This document shows positions 1 through 7,375 of a stretch of DNA of 13,344 nucleotides, piece after piece; position 1 is the first letter of the stretch, and every line of letters begins with the position of its first letter. The translations under genes were made by a program, and so were the position numbers. The notes under the pieces were generated by a model. It was given only the letters and a program-made list of their open reading frames with translations. It did not search any database and had not been told where the DNA came from. The DNA is from JBBDYH01 sp040901795 (GTDB taxonomy: Bacteria; Planctomycetota; Planctomycetia; Pirellulales; JALHPA01): the NCBI GenBank assembly GCA_040901795.1, contig JBBDYH010000149.1:1-13344 (forward strand), in the 5' to 3' direction.

Positions 1-60
1 TGGTTTCGATCAACCAATCAGCCTAACTCGGCGAGGTAGCGTTTCATCCCATTACTACTC

Positions 61-90
61 CCTCTCGCGGAGCGAGAGGGCTACACTAGC
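61..90 (-). repeat. Palindromic dispersed repeat overlapping the deacetylase stop codon
   Basis: A perfect hairpin (60-68 pairs with 72-80, triloop GGA at 69-71) is followed by CTACACTAGC. Read on the minus strand it begins GCTAGTGTAG and then forms the CCCTCTCGC / GCGAGAGGG stem. The same 30 bases occur once more, in opposite orientation, at 13162-13191. The TAG at 83-81, which ends the deacetylase gene, lies inside the repeat, so the repeat provides the last codon (GTG) and the stop. No T-run follows, so it is not a classical terminator, though the stem could protect the 3' end of the transcript. Bases 1-59 hold nothing I can assign. Confidence 0.85.
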
Positions 91-1010
91 AACTTGCGAA
101 GATGCGTCTCGACACAGCCGGCCAGAATCGATGGGTTATAGCCTCCTTCGAGCACGCTGACGGCTCGGCCCCCCGCATGGGTTCTGGCGACATCGAGCAC
201 GATCCGTGTCAGTTCACTAAAGTCTTCGGTCTCTAAGCCCAGCGAACCGACCGGGTCGTCGCGGTGGCTGTCGAAACCGGCGCTAATGATCACAAGCTGC
301 GGCCGCATTTTGTCGGCAAATGTCTCGACCGCGCATTGGAACGACGCCAGGTACTCGCTCCGCGGCGTGCCGAACGCAGTCGGCAAATTGATCGTAGTCC
401 CGAGGCCCGATCCGGTCCCCGTTTCGTCGACCGCGCCGGTGCCGGGATAAAACGGCCAGCGGTGGATGGAGAGAAAGCCGACCTGCGCATCGGCATAAAA
501 CTCGTCCTGCGTGCCGTTGCCGTGATGGACGTCCCAATCGACGATCATCACACGGTCAAGGCCGAGCTCGTCGATCGCCAGCCGCGCTCCGATCGCCACG
601 TTGTTGAACAGGCAAAACCCCATGGCCGAATCGCGCAGCGCATGATGTCCCGGCGGGCGGACGAGGCACAGTGCCGTTTGATCTTCACCTTTTAAGACTC
701 GCTCGACCGCGTCGCAGACCGCGCCGGCGGCCAGCCGCGCAACCGCCACCGAGCCGGCCTGCACGACGGTGTCGGCTTCCACCCGGCCGCCGCCGGCTTG
801 TTCGAACGCCAGCAGTTCGCGAGCGTAGGCCGTTGTATGGGCGCGAGCCAGCCGTTCGTCACTCACCGGGTCCCACGCCCGTCGCTGGCAACGTCCATCG
901 ATTCCGGTCCGCTCCAAATGCCGGGCGACCGCCATCAGCCGCTCCGGCCGCTCCGGATGGTCGCCGGTATGGTGGTCGAGAAACCGGGAGTCATAGTAGA
1001 GCAAGGTCAT
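81..1010 (-). CDS. Histone deacetylase family protein (class II-like zinc deacetylase)
   Basis: A 309-residue protein of the arginase/deacetylase fold, the family of eukaryotic HDACs, acetoin-utilisation AcuC and acetylpolyamine amidohydrolases. It hydrolyses acetyl-lysine or acetylpolyamine amides using Zn2+. Visible motifs are RPPGHHA (His122 and His123, the catalytic pair), DWDVHHGNGT (Asp158 partner of His; Asp160 and His162 zinc ligands), AGFDSH (Asp247, third zinc ligand) and LEGGYN (Tyr291, transition-state residue). All key residues are present, so it should be active. The N-terminus YYDSRFLDHHTGDHPERPERL is typical of the family's domain start. I chose the ATG at 1010: an upstream in-frame start at 1097 would translate a dispersed repeat into a meaningless 29-residue extension. 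No Shine-Dalgarno precedes this ATG. No signal peptide, so cytoplasmic. The true substrate (protein or polyamine) cannot be told from the sequence. Confidence 0.95.
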   Translation of the reverse strand: MTLLYYDSRFLDHHTGDHPERPERLMAVARHLERTGIDGRCQRRAWDPVSDERLARAHTTAYARELLAFEQAGGGRVEADTVVQAGSVAVARLAAGAVCDAVERVLKGEDQTALCLVRPPGHHALRDSAMGFCLFNNVAIGARLAIDELGLDRVMIVDWDVHHGNGTQDEFYADAQVGFLSIHRWPFYPGTGAVDETGTGSGLGTTINLPTAFGTPRSEYLASFQCAVETFADKMRPQLVIISAGFDSHRDDPVGSLGLETEDFSELTRIVLDVARTHAGGRAVSVLEGGYNPSILAGCVETHLRKLLV

Positions 1011-1013
1011 TTG

Positions 1014-1046
1014 TTTTTGGAGTGCGGTGACTCGTCGCCGCTTTGG
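1014..1046. repeat. Palindromic dispersed element, copy 1, just upstream of the deacetylase start
   Basis: The core reads GCGGTGAC-TC-GTCGCCGC (1024-1041), a near-perfect 8-bp stem with one T/G pair, flanked by TTTGGAGT and CTTTGG. The same element recurs at 7341-7370 with a fully paired stem. On the minus strand the palindrome ends 13 bases before the deacetylase ATG, where a ribosome-binding site would normally lie. Translated in frame, the element gives strings such as ECGDSSPL that look like a start-site artefact at protein N-termini. Confidence 0.8.
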
Positions 1047-1131
1047 ACCCGGCAGCAAGCTAAAGCTTGAACTCCAACGGGCCGAAAAGGTGGGCAAAAC
1101 AGTTGGTTTGCATCGACCGCTGCCGCATCGC

Positions 1132-1167
1132 TTGACATTGGACTTCGCACCCCGCTACGTTTATAGT
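1132..1167 (+). promoter_or_regulatory. Candidate sigma70-type promoter for the 1310 gene
   Basis: A perfect -35 hexamer TTGACA lies at 1132-1137. The best-spaced -10 is TACGTT at 1156-1161 (18-base spacer, only 3 of 6 consensus bases). TATAGT at 1162-1167 matches better but would need a 24-base spacer. An inverted repeat TTGGGC-AAAG-GCCCAA follows directly at 1167-1182 and could be an operator or a 5' leader hairpin. The rest of 1047-1309 holds nothing else I can name. Confidence 0.35.
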
Positions 1168-1309
1168 TGGGCAAAGGCCCAAGGAACAGATTCCAGCGCT
1201 TGCTCGACTCTTCTGGCGTTGGAAAAGGCAACCTGATTCGGCGCTGGCGCGTGGGGACTCCGCTCACGCGCTCGCTCGCCGGTTTCAACAGACAGGGGGG
1301 AAGGTGGCC

Positions 1310-2854
1310 ATGAGAATCCATTCGTACACCCGTTATTTCCGACTGTCCAGCGCGATTCGTCTGGGTATGTTCGCCGCTGTCCTGGCCTGGACCGCCTCCG
1401 CGCATGCCCAGGCGCAGCCAAAGGGGCAGCCTCAGCCGCCGGCCAAGGGGAAGCCCCAGCCAGCGGGCCAGGCGCAGCCACAGGCCCGGCCGCAACCGCA
1501 GTACAAGGAGTTGCCGGCCGATGCCAAGTTGAGCCAATGGAGCGACATTGTCGCGAAGCGATCGGACGAGCGGCTCAAAGCCGTGGAGAACATGCTCACG
1601 GGCGCAAGCTCGCTCGATGTTAAGCCGTTTGAAAGCTTCTTCAATTCCGTCGTCTTTCCACAGTTCACCCGCGCGGAGAACATCTTTGCAAAGAGGGCCG
1701 TCCGGGGAGCGCCTCATCTGAAGTCGACGGTCTGCATGCTGCCCGACATGCGGAAGGTTTTCAAGAGCCAGTTCTTGCAAGCCGCCACAAATCGGCAGGC
1801 CCATGACAAGCTGAACGATTTGACTTTGAACGCCATGAGCGTCATTGCCGCAGACAGCTATCATCCGATCGCCCGCTATAACGCGATGCTCCTGATCGCT
1901 GAACTGAATGAGGACGAAGATCGGGAGACACCGTATAAGCAGGCGCTCGTACCTATGGTCAACGCGGCGCGTAGCACAGCGACGGTTGACGGAGTTCGCG
2001 CCGCTGCGATGGTGGGCATCGTCCGTCATGCAAAAGCGGGCATCCAACCGAATTGGCAAGCATCACTCACGCCCATCTTTAAACAACTGGCCACCGACAC
2101 CAAACGCCCCCCCGAACGTTCGCAGGAGGGACACGATTGGATACGTCGTCGAGCGCTCGAGGCGTTGGCCGCCATGCAGGGCCAGAACCCGCCAGCCGAC
2201 GGCTCGTTCCTGCAACTGCTCGATACGGTGCTTGCCGACGCCGACTCAACGATGGAGCTTCGCGCCGACGCGGTCGAAGTCTTTTTGACATCCAAGTTCG
2301 TCGCGCCCGCCCAGTTCGACTCCGCCAAATTCGCCGCCGGCATCGGCCAGGTCGCCGTCGATGCCTACCACAACGAACTGGAGACGTCGCTGCGAATGGG
2401 CCGCAAGGTATACCCCGACGGCATGACGTACTACTTCCGCTTGGTGGACAAGGCGCTGGCGGCACTGGACAAAGCCGCGCCAGCGCCCAGCATCGCCAAG
2501 TTGCAGTCGTCGCTGGCCGACCTGGCCGCGAGCACAGTCCTGGAAGAGCCACCGCCCGATGCGCTTCCCGATCCGTCTCTGGAGTTGAAGCTGTATGACG
2601 AGATCGCCAAAGCCGGGGCCGACTTCGAATCGCTCGTGACCGGCAAGCCCGTGAGCGATATTCTGCCTAAACGCGGTAAGGTGGGCGGTAACACCCAGGC
2701 CGGTGCGGTGGGCGGGTACGGCGCTGTCGGCGGTGGGTATGGCCGCCCAGGCGGGGGCGGCGGCTACGGCGCCGTACCGCGGACATCGTCAGATCGGTCA
2801 GGGGGCTATGGACGCGTCCCACCTCCGTCACCATCACGCGGCGGGGCACGATAG
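1310..2854 (+). CDS. Exported alpha-helical (HEAT-like) protein with Gln/Pro-rich and Gly/Tyr-rich ends, unknown function
   Basis: A 514-residue protein I cannot assign to a named family. Residues 1-33 form a signal peptide (basic n-region, hydrophobic 17-31, cleavage likely after AHA33). A Gln/Pro/Lys-rich low-complexity linker follows (34-64). Residues 70-450 are helix-rich; segments around 185-245 and 278-330 (for example RALEALAAMQ and LRADAVEVFL) resemble HEAT repeats but are degenerate. Residues 456-514 are a Gly/Tyr-rich tail with repeated GGYG and GYGR units, possibly a flexible or aggregating segment. The ATG at 1310 is preceded by GGAAGG with a 5-base spacer; an in-frame GTG at 1304 is an alternative. 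A HEAT lipoprotein follows 111 bases downstream on the same strand, so the two may share a transcript and work together in the periplasm. Function is inference only. Confidence 0.85.
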   Translation: MRIHSYTRYFRLSSAIRLGMFAAVLAWTASAHAQAQPKGQPQPPAKGKPQPAGQAQPQARPQPQYKELPADAKLSQWSDIVAKRSDERLKAVENMLTGASSLDVKPFESFFNSVVFPQFTRAENIFAKRAVRGAPHLKSTVCMLPDMRKVFKSQFLQAATNRQAHDKLNDLTLNAMSVIAADSYHPIARYNAMLLIAELNEDEDRETPYKQALVPMVNAARSTATVDGVRAAAMVGIVRHAKAGIQPNWQASLTPIFKQLATDTKRPPERSQEGHDWIRRRALEALAAMQGQNPPADGSFLQLLDTVLADADSTMELRADAVEVFLTSKFVAPAQFDSAKFAAGIGQVAVDAYHNELETSLRMGRKVYPDGMTYYFRLVDKALAALDKAAPAPSIAKLQSSLADLAASTVLEEPPPDALPDPSLELKLYDEIAKAGADFESLVTGKPVSDILPKRGKVGGNTQAGAVGGYGAVGGGYGRPGGGGGYGAVPRTSSDRSGGYGRVPPPSPSRGGAR

Positions 2855-2883
2855 CAGTGCGTCGGGCGAAATCGGATTACCGT

Positions 2884-2911
2884 GTGCCACTGCTCGCCGC
2901 GAGCAGTGCAC
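2884..2911 (+). other. Intergenic hairpin between the two HEAT-type genes
   Basis: CACTGCTCG (2888-2896), triloop CCG and CGAGCAGTG (2900-2908) form a perfect 9-bp stem, which GTG/CAC (2884-2886 with 2909-2911) extends past a one-base bulge. No T-run follows, so it is not a classical terminator. It could stabilise the mRNA, or weaken transcription or processing between the two cistrons. The element lies 29 bases after the upstream stop codon. Confidence 0.6.
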
Positions 2912-2965
2912 CGACAGCCATTCGCCTTGGAAGGTCATCGTACTTAAGGCAAAAGGAATTGCCGC

Positions 2966-4951
2966 GTGCCGAATTGCCGGCGAATTGTGATTTGGGTCTT
3001 GGGCCTGGCCAGCGCGGCGCTCTTCGCGTCCGGCTGTAATCTTGTTAATGAGCCCCCAGCGGGCCTCTTCGATAAACACGACAAACACGCCGGCGCCAGT
3101 GCCGGCTCTGCTCGCACGTCGGAAATCGAGCGTGTACTGGCCGGGGCTGAGTGGGTGGTCGCGCCGTCGGCCTTGGGAGCGGACGAATCTAACGACGCCG
3201 AGCCGCAACCACGCTGGCGTCATGCGGGGCTCGAAGCGGTTCTCTCTCGAGACGATGCACTCGCTCGCTTGCGCCACGCCGTGCGCTCGACGGATGCCGC
3301 CGTCGCGGCTACCGCAGCCATCGGCCTGGCATCGCTGAATGAGCCGGAGGCTCTCGAGCGCCTGGCGCAAGCCGCACGCGATACCAGCTTGAAGCTCCCC
3401 GCGCGCGGCGCGGCGATCGAAGCGATCGGATGGCTGGACATCACTCAGGCGGACGATGTGCTCACGCAGCTCGTCGAAGAGTACGGCCAGTTTCAAGGCC
3501 CCGGCCGGGCGCGATACATGCCGGAGCTGCACGCGGACCTGGTGCGAGCGATCGCGCACCGCGACTCAGACCCGCACGCGGAAGCGATTCAAAACGCTCT
3601 GCAGAGCCCCGCCGCGCCCGTGCGGTTGGAAGCCACGCGAGCCTACCTCATTGGAAACCGCACGCCGCCCCGTGAGCTATTGGACCGCGCGGCCGACGAC
3701 GTGGCGCGCGTCCGTGCGGCGGCCATCGAAGCGTTGGCCCAAAAGCAACACGCCGACGCACAAGCCTGCGCCGTTCGCGGCTTAACCGATTACGATCTGA
3801 CGGTGCGGCTGGCTGCCATCGAAGCGTTGGGCGTGCTGCCGGCGGCCGAGAATGCCGCGAGATTGAACGAGCTGGCGGAGAGTTTCACCGACGTCGTCCG
3901 GGCCACGGCGGTGAAGGCGCTGGCGCAGCGCGGCGACGAGCGTGCGGTTTCCAAGGCGGCCGGCGACAAGTCGTGGCGCGTTCGCTCGGCAGTCGCGGAA
4001 AACCTGCTGATCCTTCGTTATACCGACCGCGAACCGCTGGCTCGGGCGCTCCTGCGCGATGCCAGCCCGGAAGTGCAGCACCGGATGGTGCAGGCTTTGG
4101 CGAGTTGGCCGCTGGACGAAGCGATTCCGCTGTTGCTCTCGGCGATCGAAGGACGCACGGCAGCCACGCGCCGCGCCGCGACAGAGCAGCTCCAGGCGCG
4201 CTGGCCCGCGGCGGCGGAGTTGTCCGCGCAGTCATCGCGAGAGGCGTTGGCTGCGGAGGCGACAAGGCTGCGCGAGGTGTGGCAGCACGAACATGGAGCG
4301 GAAGTTGCTCGCCGAGCGGCGCTGCCAAGTGAGCCGGCGCCCAGCACTGCGACCTCAGACGCGCAGGCGGTCGCCGCGATGATTGAGCGGCTGACCACAA
4401 AGTCCATACATGAACGGCGCGCAGCGGCACGTGAGCTGGCGCTCCAACATCGCGAGAGCCGGTTGCCGGAAGCGGCGCTTGCACGGTTGCGCGAACTTGT
4501 CGAGCCCGAGACCGACGCGCTGGTCTGGAACGATGTGCTGTGGTTCATCGGCCACGACGGTCGCGCGGCCGCCGCCGATCTGGCGGCGATCGGGGCCAGT
4601 CATCCCAGCGGCGAAGTCCGCCGCCGCGCCTGTGGCTATTTTGGCGAGCACCCCAGTCCGCGTGCCGCCGAGGTGCTGTTGAACAGTCTTTCAGATGACG
4701 ATGCGAGCGTGGTGCGCGAGGCGGCGCGCGGCTTAGGACGTCAGCGCGGAGACGTCCTGAACCTGGCTGCGCTCGAAAGGCTCCTGACGTCGGCGGACAC
4801 CTCGGTGCAAGTCGAGGCGGCTACGGCGCTGGCCCGGCTTGGTTCGCCGGTCGGCGTTCGGGCCCTGTCGCGTTTGACGTACCACCACGAGCCTGCGATT
4901 CGGCGGCAAGCGGCGAAGGCGTTGGAAGTCCAATCGGCCGCCGGGCGCTAG
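2966..4951 (+). CDS. HEAT-repeat lipoprotein
   Basis: A 661-residue protein built mostly of HEAT / PBS-lyase-type helical repeats. Residues 1-23 form a lipoprotein signal peptide with lipobox ASGC and Cys24 as the lipidated residue, placing the protein at a membrane facing the periplasm. From about residue 75 to 655, paired helices repeat with the typical pattern of a conserved Val/Ala-Arg followed by AA-x-AL (for example VRAAAIEALA, VRLAAIEALG, VRATAVKALA, VVREAARGLG, VQVEAATALARLG). Such scaffolds bind other proteins; no catalytic motif is seen. A linker rich in Ser/Pro/Ala around residues 447-465 separates two repeat blocks. The start is GTG at 2966, chosen because AAGGA lies 8 bases upstream and the signal peptide begins there. 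The partner is unknown; the neighbour at 1310 is the obvious candidate. Confidence 0.9.
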   Translation: MPNCRRIVIWVLGLASAALFASGCNLVNEPPAGLFDKHDKHAGASAGSARTSEIERVLAGAEWVVAPSALGADESNDAEPQPRWRHAGLEAVLSRDDALARLRHAVRSTDAAVAATAAIGLASLNEPEALERLAQAARDTSLKLPARGAAIEAIGWLDITQADDVLTQLVEEYGQFQGPGRARYMPELHADLVRAIAHRDSDPHAEAIQNALQSPAAPVRLEATRAYLIGNRTPPRELLDRAADDVARVRAAAIEALAQKQHADAQACAVRGLTDYDLTVRLAAIEALGVLPAAENAARLNELAESFTDVVRATAVKALAQRGDERAVSKAAGDKSWRVRSAVAENLLILRYTDREPLARALLRDASPEVQHRMVQALASWPLDEAIPLLLSAIEGRTAATRRAATEQLQARWPAAAELSAQSSREALAAEATRLREVWQHEHGAEVARRAALPSEPAPSTATSDAQAVAAMIERLTTKSIHERRAAARELALQHRESRLPEAALARLRELVEPETDALVWNDVLWFIGHDGRAAAADLAAIGASHPSGEVRRRACGYFGEHPSPRAAEVLLNSLSDDDASVVREAARGLGRQRGDVLNLAALERLLTSADTSVQVEAATALARLGSPVGVRALSRLTYHHEPAIRRQAAKALEVQSAAGR

Positions 4952-4971
4952 CCCGCAGTTGTAGCGGTAGC
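4947..4971 (+). terminator. Hairpin overlapping the HEAT lipoprotein stop codon (weak terminator candidate)
   Basis: GCTA (4947-4950) pairs with TAGC (4968-4971), and CCGC (4953-4956) with GCGG (4964-4967), with a two-base bulge between the two stem segments. The stop codon is inside the stem. There is no following T-run, so termination is only a guess. Confidence 0.25.
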
Positions 4972-5015
4972 TGGACGATAGCGCGTACCGCCTGCTTAAG
5001 GAATGAACAGGAGGC

Positions 5016-5097
5016 AACGGAGACAACCGAGCGGGCACCGGGCAACGGGCTTGAGCCCGGTGCCTGGTCAGTCTCGGTTTCCTCTGCCTTCTCCGTT
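5016..5097. repeat. Large nested hairpin element in the convergent gap
   Basis: Three stems nest in order: AACGGAGA (5016-5023) with TCTCCGTT (5090-5097), AACCGAG (5025-5031) with CTCGGTT (5073-5079), and the perfect 10-bp pair GGCACCGGGC (5034-5043) with GCCCGGTGCC (5055-5064). An alternative inner stem GGGC-TTGA-GCCC lies at 5047-5058. The AGGCAACGGAGACAACCGAG style of sequence resembles dispersed intergenic repeats I associate with planctomycetes, but only one copy is in this window. The symmetrical structure could serve transcripts from both sides. Confidence 0.6.
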
Positions 5098-5272
5098 TTC
5101 AACGATCTTCCCATGCATCCGCGTTTCACCTAAACGTCTGGATGGCATTTTGCGACCAATCCTGCCCGGAGGAATCTGGATTGAGTCCGCAGAGAAGTCA
5201 GAGACCACAGAGGGAACTCCGTTTTCTCTGTTAGCTCCTGTTCGATCGTCTCTCAGTCGCCCTGTGAAGTAT

Positions 5273-5298
5273 CGAAGTTATCTCGATTCCTAACTTCG
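5273..5298 (-). terminator. Hairpin just after the RraA-family gene, terminator candidate
   Basis: CGAAGTTA (5273-5280) and TAACTTCG (5291-5298) form an 8-bp stem with a 10-base loop, beginning 4 bases past the minus-strand stop codon. The position suits a 3' end for the three-gene minus-strand group. No T-run follows on the minus strand, so factor-independent termination is uncertain. Confidence 0.35.
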
Positions 5299-5302
5299 GC
5301 GG

Positions 5303-6175
5303 TCACTTCACCGATGCATCGGGCGGCAAGCCGAGCTTTTTGTACAGACCACGCCGGCCTTCCTTGTCCTTCTCAAGCGTCTCTCGCGCATAGCGCGCCA
5401 CCTGCTCGGCGTGCTCGCGTGGAACGACAACCACTCCGTCGCCGTCGGCCACGATCACGTCGCCGGGGACTACCAGGGCGCCGCCGATCACCACCGGCCG
5501 GTTGACCGATTCAATCTCGTTTCGCCCGGGCCGAATGCCGCGCCCCGGTCGTTTGAAGTACAGCGGAACCTGCTGCGTGATGATTTCGTCGGTGTCGCGT
5601 GCAGTGGCGCTAGTTACCACGCCGACGCAGCCGCGCAGCTTCCAGCCCATGATGTTGTTCGAGCCGATGCTCCCCACGTCGGCGTGTTCCGCGTCTTCGA
5701 TCACCAGCGCGCTCCCCTCGCGCAACAGCGGCACGAATGGCTCCGGCGAGAGCTTGCTGTACCACGCGCCGACTTGCCGGTCGAACTCGGCCGCAGGCGC
5801 TGCGGCAAGCGGCGCACGGTTGGTCGGCACGTACCGCGCCGTGACCGCGATCCCGATAAACCGGTGCTTATATTCCTTCGCGTCGCGCCACAACGGGCCG
5901 ATTTCGGCCGAGACCAGGCCGGTGTTTTTCAAACCCGCCTGGTCCATCCCGTCGCTCACGTCAGCCACGCGCAGGCCGTTAAAGTGTTTGAGCGTGCCGC
6001 GGTCATCTTCCAGGCTGTAAACCGGCGTCGCGATGAAGTTTTTGCCCGCGCGCAGATCAGCTGCAGCGGAAGTGGTGCTCTTCTGTTGCGAAAGTGCGAC
6101 GTTCCACTGGCACAACGCCATGCCCGCCATTGCGACGGAGAAACCGATGATCGTGAACCACCTGCGAACGGCCAT
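5303..6175 (-). CDS. Exported RraA-family protein (HMG/CHA aldolase-like)
   Basis: A 290-residue protein of the RraA / 4-hydroxy-4-methyl-2-oxoglutarate aldolase family, whose members cleave pyruvate-containing hydroxy acids with a divalent metal or, as RraA, bind RNase E. The hallmark block is present: GSNNIMGWKLRGCVGVV (171-187) followed by ARD, with Arg193 (substrate) and Asp194 (metal). The family's C-terminal strand pattern VVPGDVIVADGDGVVVVPRE is at 235-254. Unlike the usual cytoplasmic members (about 160-230 residues), it has an N-terminal extension with RRWF and a hydrophobic stretch (7-22), so it is probably exported; the twin-arginine pattern allows Tat. The ATG at 6175 has AGGGAG 6 bases upstream; a TTG at 6202 is in frame but unneeded. 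It starts 29 bases after the hydrolase stop, probably in the same transcript. An aldolase or lyase role is more likely than RNase control. Confidence 0.9.
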   Translation of the reverse strand: MAVRRWFTIIGFSVAMAGMALCQWNVALSQQKSTTSAAADLRAGKNFIATPVYSLEDDRGTLKHFNGLRVADVSDGMDQAGLKNTGLVSAEIGPLWRDAKEYKHRFIGIAVTARYVPTNRAPLAAAPAAEFDRQVGAWYSKLSPEPFVPLLREGSALVIEDAEHADVGSIGSNNIMGWKLRGCVGVVTSATARDTDEIITQQVPLYFKRPGRGIRPGRNEIESVNRPVVIGGALVVPGDVIVADGDGVVVVPREHAEQVARYARETLEKDKEGRRGLYKKLGLPPDASVK

Positions 6176-6204
6176 GAGAATCTCCCTGCGGGTCGATGCC
6201 AACG

Positions 6205-7332
6205 TTACCGAAGAACGGCGTCCAGTTGCCGATACGCCAATTCCCGCATCTCATCCGGAAAATCGTGCTCGCAGTCCGGGTGCTCGATGCGGAGCCGATC
6301 GGTGTAGCCGTAGAGCTTGTAAATTTGCGCGGCCGCGGTCGCGATTCGGTCGACGCTAGCGGCCTGAAAGTTATGATCGTGCTTAGGAGCCACAATCAAC
6401 ACATGCCGCGGCGCCAATGCCCCGATCAGCTCATGAAAATCGAACGGAATGTCCGTCAAGCGGCCGCGATAATCCGCCAGCTTGGGCATGTAGCGCGTCT
6501 GCGTCCAGCCCTTCTCCGGCTGCCAGACTTTCTCGTCGCCGTCGTAGTAGTCCAGAAACGAATCGAGTCCGCAGCTTGAGACAACGACCTTAATCCGCTC
6601 ATCGAATACGGCGGTGTAGACCGAATTATGCCCGCCCAGCGAATGACCAATCGCCCCGAAGCGGCCGGTCTGTACATACGGCAACGACTCCAAGAGATCG
6701 AGCCCGCGGATGTTGTCCCAGACCGCCTTCAAAGTTCCACTCTGCCAGCCGAGTGCTTTCAGCTCCGGCTGATACTTGGCCAGCAGCGGATAGCTGGGTG
6801 CCATGACGACGTACCCGCGCTCGGCCAACTCGGCGGCGTACTGGCGGTTCGCCTTGCCGCCGAGGCCCACGACCACACCGTGGCCATGCTCGTTGTTGGT
6901 CGGGTGGAGAGCCAACACTGCAGCGGTCGGCTTGGCGTCCTTCTCCAGAACCGCCTTGGGAACCAGCAGGTATGCCGGCACGCGCGAGTTGGGCTCTGAC
7001 GCATACGTGATCAACCGCCGAACGTAGCTGTCGCAATCGACTTCTTCCTCGACCTTCATGTCGAGCGGACAGCGCTTCTCGCGGCCCGGGAGCGGTCCCA
7101 TCACCTCCTGCACGCCGGCCAGGATCTCGCTGCGCCGCCGCTGCCAATCCTTGGTCGTTGTCACCGCCCAGGGGTTATTGTCCTCACCGCGATAGACCAG
7201 CAAATTGTCGCGCGGCAGTCGCGGCGGGTTTTCAGGTTCTTCGCCCGAAATGCTCACCGAGCAAACAATGACCGCGGCGAGCGCAAGGCTGAGATGACGG
7301 GTCGCCGCGAGCGCTTTGCTTAGTTCGTTCAT
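6205..7332 (-). CDS. Exported alpha/beta hydrolase (dienelactone hydrolase / acetylxylan esterase-like)
   Basis: A 375-residue serine hydrolase. Residues 1-30 form a signal peptide (hydrophobic 14-28). The nucleophile elbow GHSLGG places Ser231 at the expected position after strand 5; His356 in EHDF fits the catalytic His, and Asp319 in APKHDHNF is the likely acid. ALHPTNNEHGHG (141-152) occupies the oxyanion-loop position. The layout (long N-terminal segment, VPAYLLVPK, then the hydrolase core) matches secreted esterase or dienelactone-hydrolase-like proteins common in planctomycetes. The substrate is unknown; a carbohydrate ester or plant-derived ester is plausible. The ATG at 7332 was chosen because a frame opening at 7368 would read a dispersed repeat (ECGDSSPL). 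No Shine-Dalgarno is present. It lies between the peroxiredoxin and RraA-family genes, all minus strand. Confidence 0.88.
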   Translation of the reverse strand: MNELSKALAATRHLSLALAAVIVCSVSISGEEPENPPRLPRDNLLVYRGEDNNPWAVTTTKDWQRRRSEILAGVQEVMGPLPGREKRCPLDMKVEEEVDCDSYVRRLITYASEPNSRVPAYLLVPKAVLEKDAKPTAAVLALHPTNNEHGHGVVVGLGGKANRQYAAELAERGYVVMAPSYPLLAKYQPELKALGWQSGTLKAVWDNIRGLDLLESLPYVQTGRFGAIGHSLGGHNSVYTAVFDERIKVVVSSCGLDSFLDYYDGDEKVWQPEKGWTQTRYMPKLADYRGRLTDIPFDFHELIGALAPRHVLIVAPKHDHNFQAASVDRIATAAAQIYKLYGYTDRLRIEHPDCEHDFPDEMRELAYRQLDAVLR

Positions 7333-7340
7333 TGAAAAAG

Positions 7341-7370
7341 AAAGCGGCGACGAGTCGCCGCACTCCAAAT
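7341..7370. repeat. Palindromic dispersed element, copy 2, just upstream of the hydrolase start
   Basis: A perfect palindrome, GCGGCGAC (7344-7351), GA, GTCGCCGC (7354-7361), is flanked by AAA and ACTCCAAA. It matches the element at 1014-1046 over its whole length except for one stem base and edge bases. It occupies most of the 43-base gap between the peroxiredoxin stop and the hydrolase ATG, ending 11 bases upstream of that ATG. Relative to the gene it is inverted compared with copy 1. Confidence 0.85.
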
Positions 7371-7375
7371 AGGCG

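Larger units (their letters stand above)
4952..5302. other. Convergent intergenic region with several inverted repeats, no gene
   Basis: This 351-base gap lies between two convergent genes. It contains the nested hairpin at 5016-5097, a 6-bp hairpin at 5208-5231 (ACAGAG / CTCTGT) within a purine-rich then pyrimidine-rich stretch, and the 8-bp hairpin at 5273-5298. The open frames crossing it lack a ribosome-binding site or any recognisable protein, so I call none of them. Confidence 0.6.

Noticed and set aside
1..59. Possible tail of a neighbouring gene (short open frames on both strands)
   Set aside because: Too short to show a motif, and no frame is better supported than the others.
1007..2059. 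A 350-residue minus-strand open frame ending in SGDESPHSKNK
   Set aside because: It runs opposite the exported helical protein and through the intergenic repeat; its C-terminal residues are the translated palindromic element. No family resemblance.
5411..6307. A 298-residue plus-strand frame opposite the RraA-family gene
   Set aside because: No recognisable domain, while the minus strand encodes a clear RraA-family protein with its motifs and ribosome-binding site.
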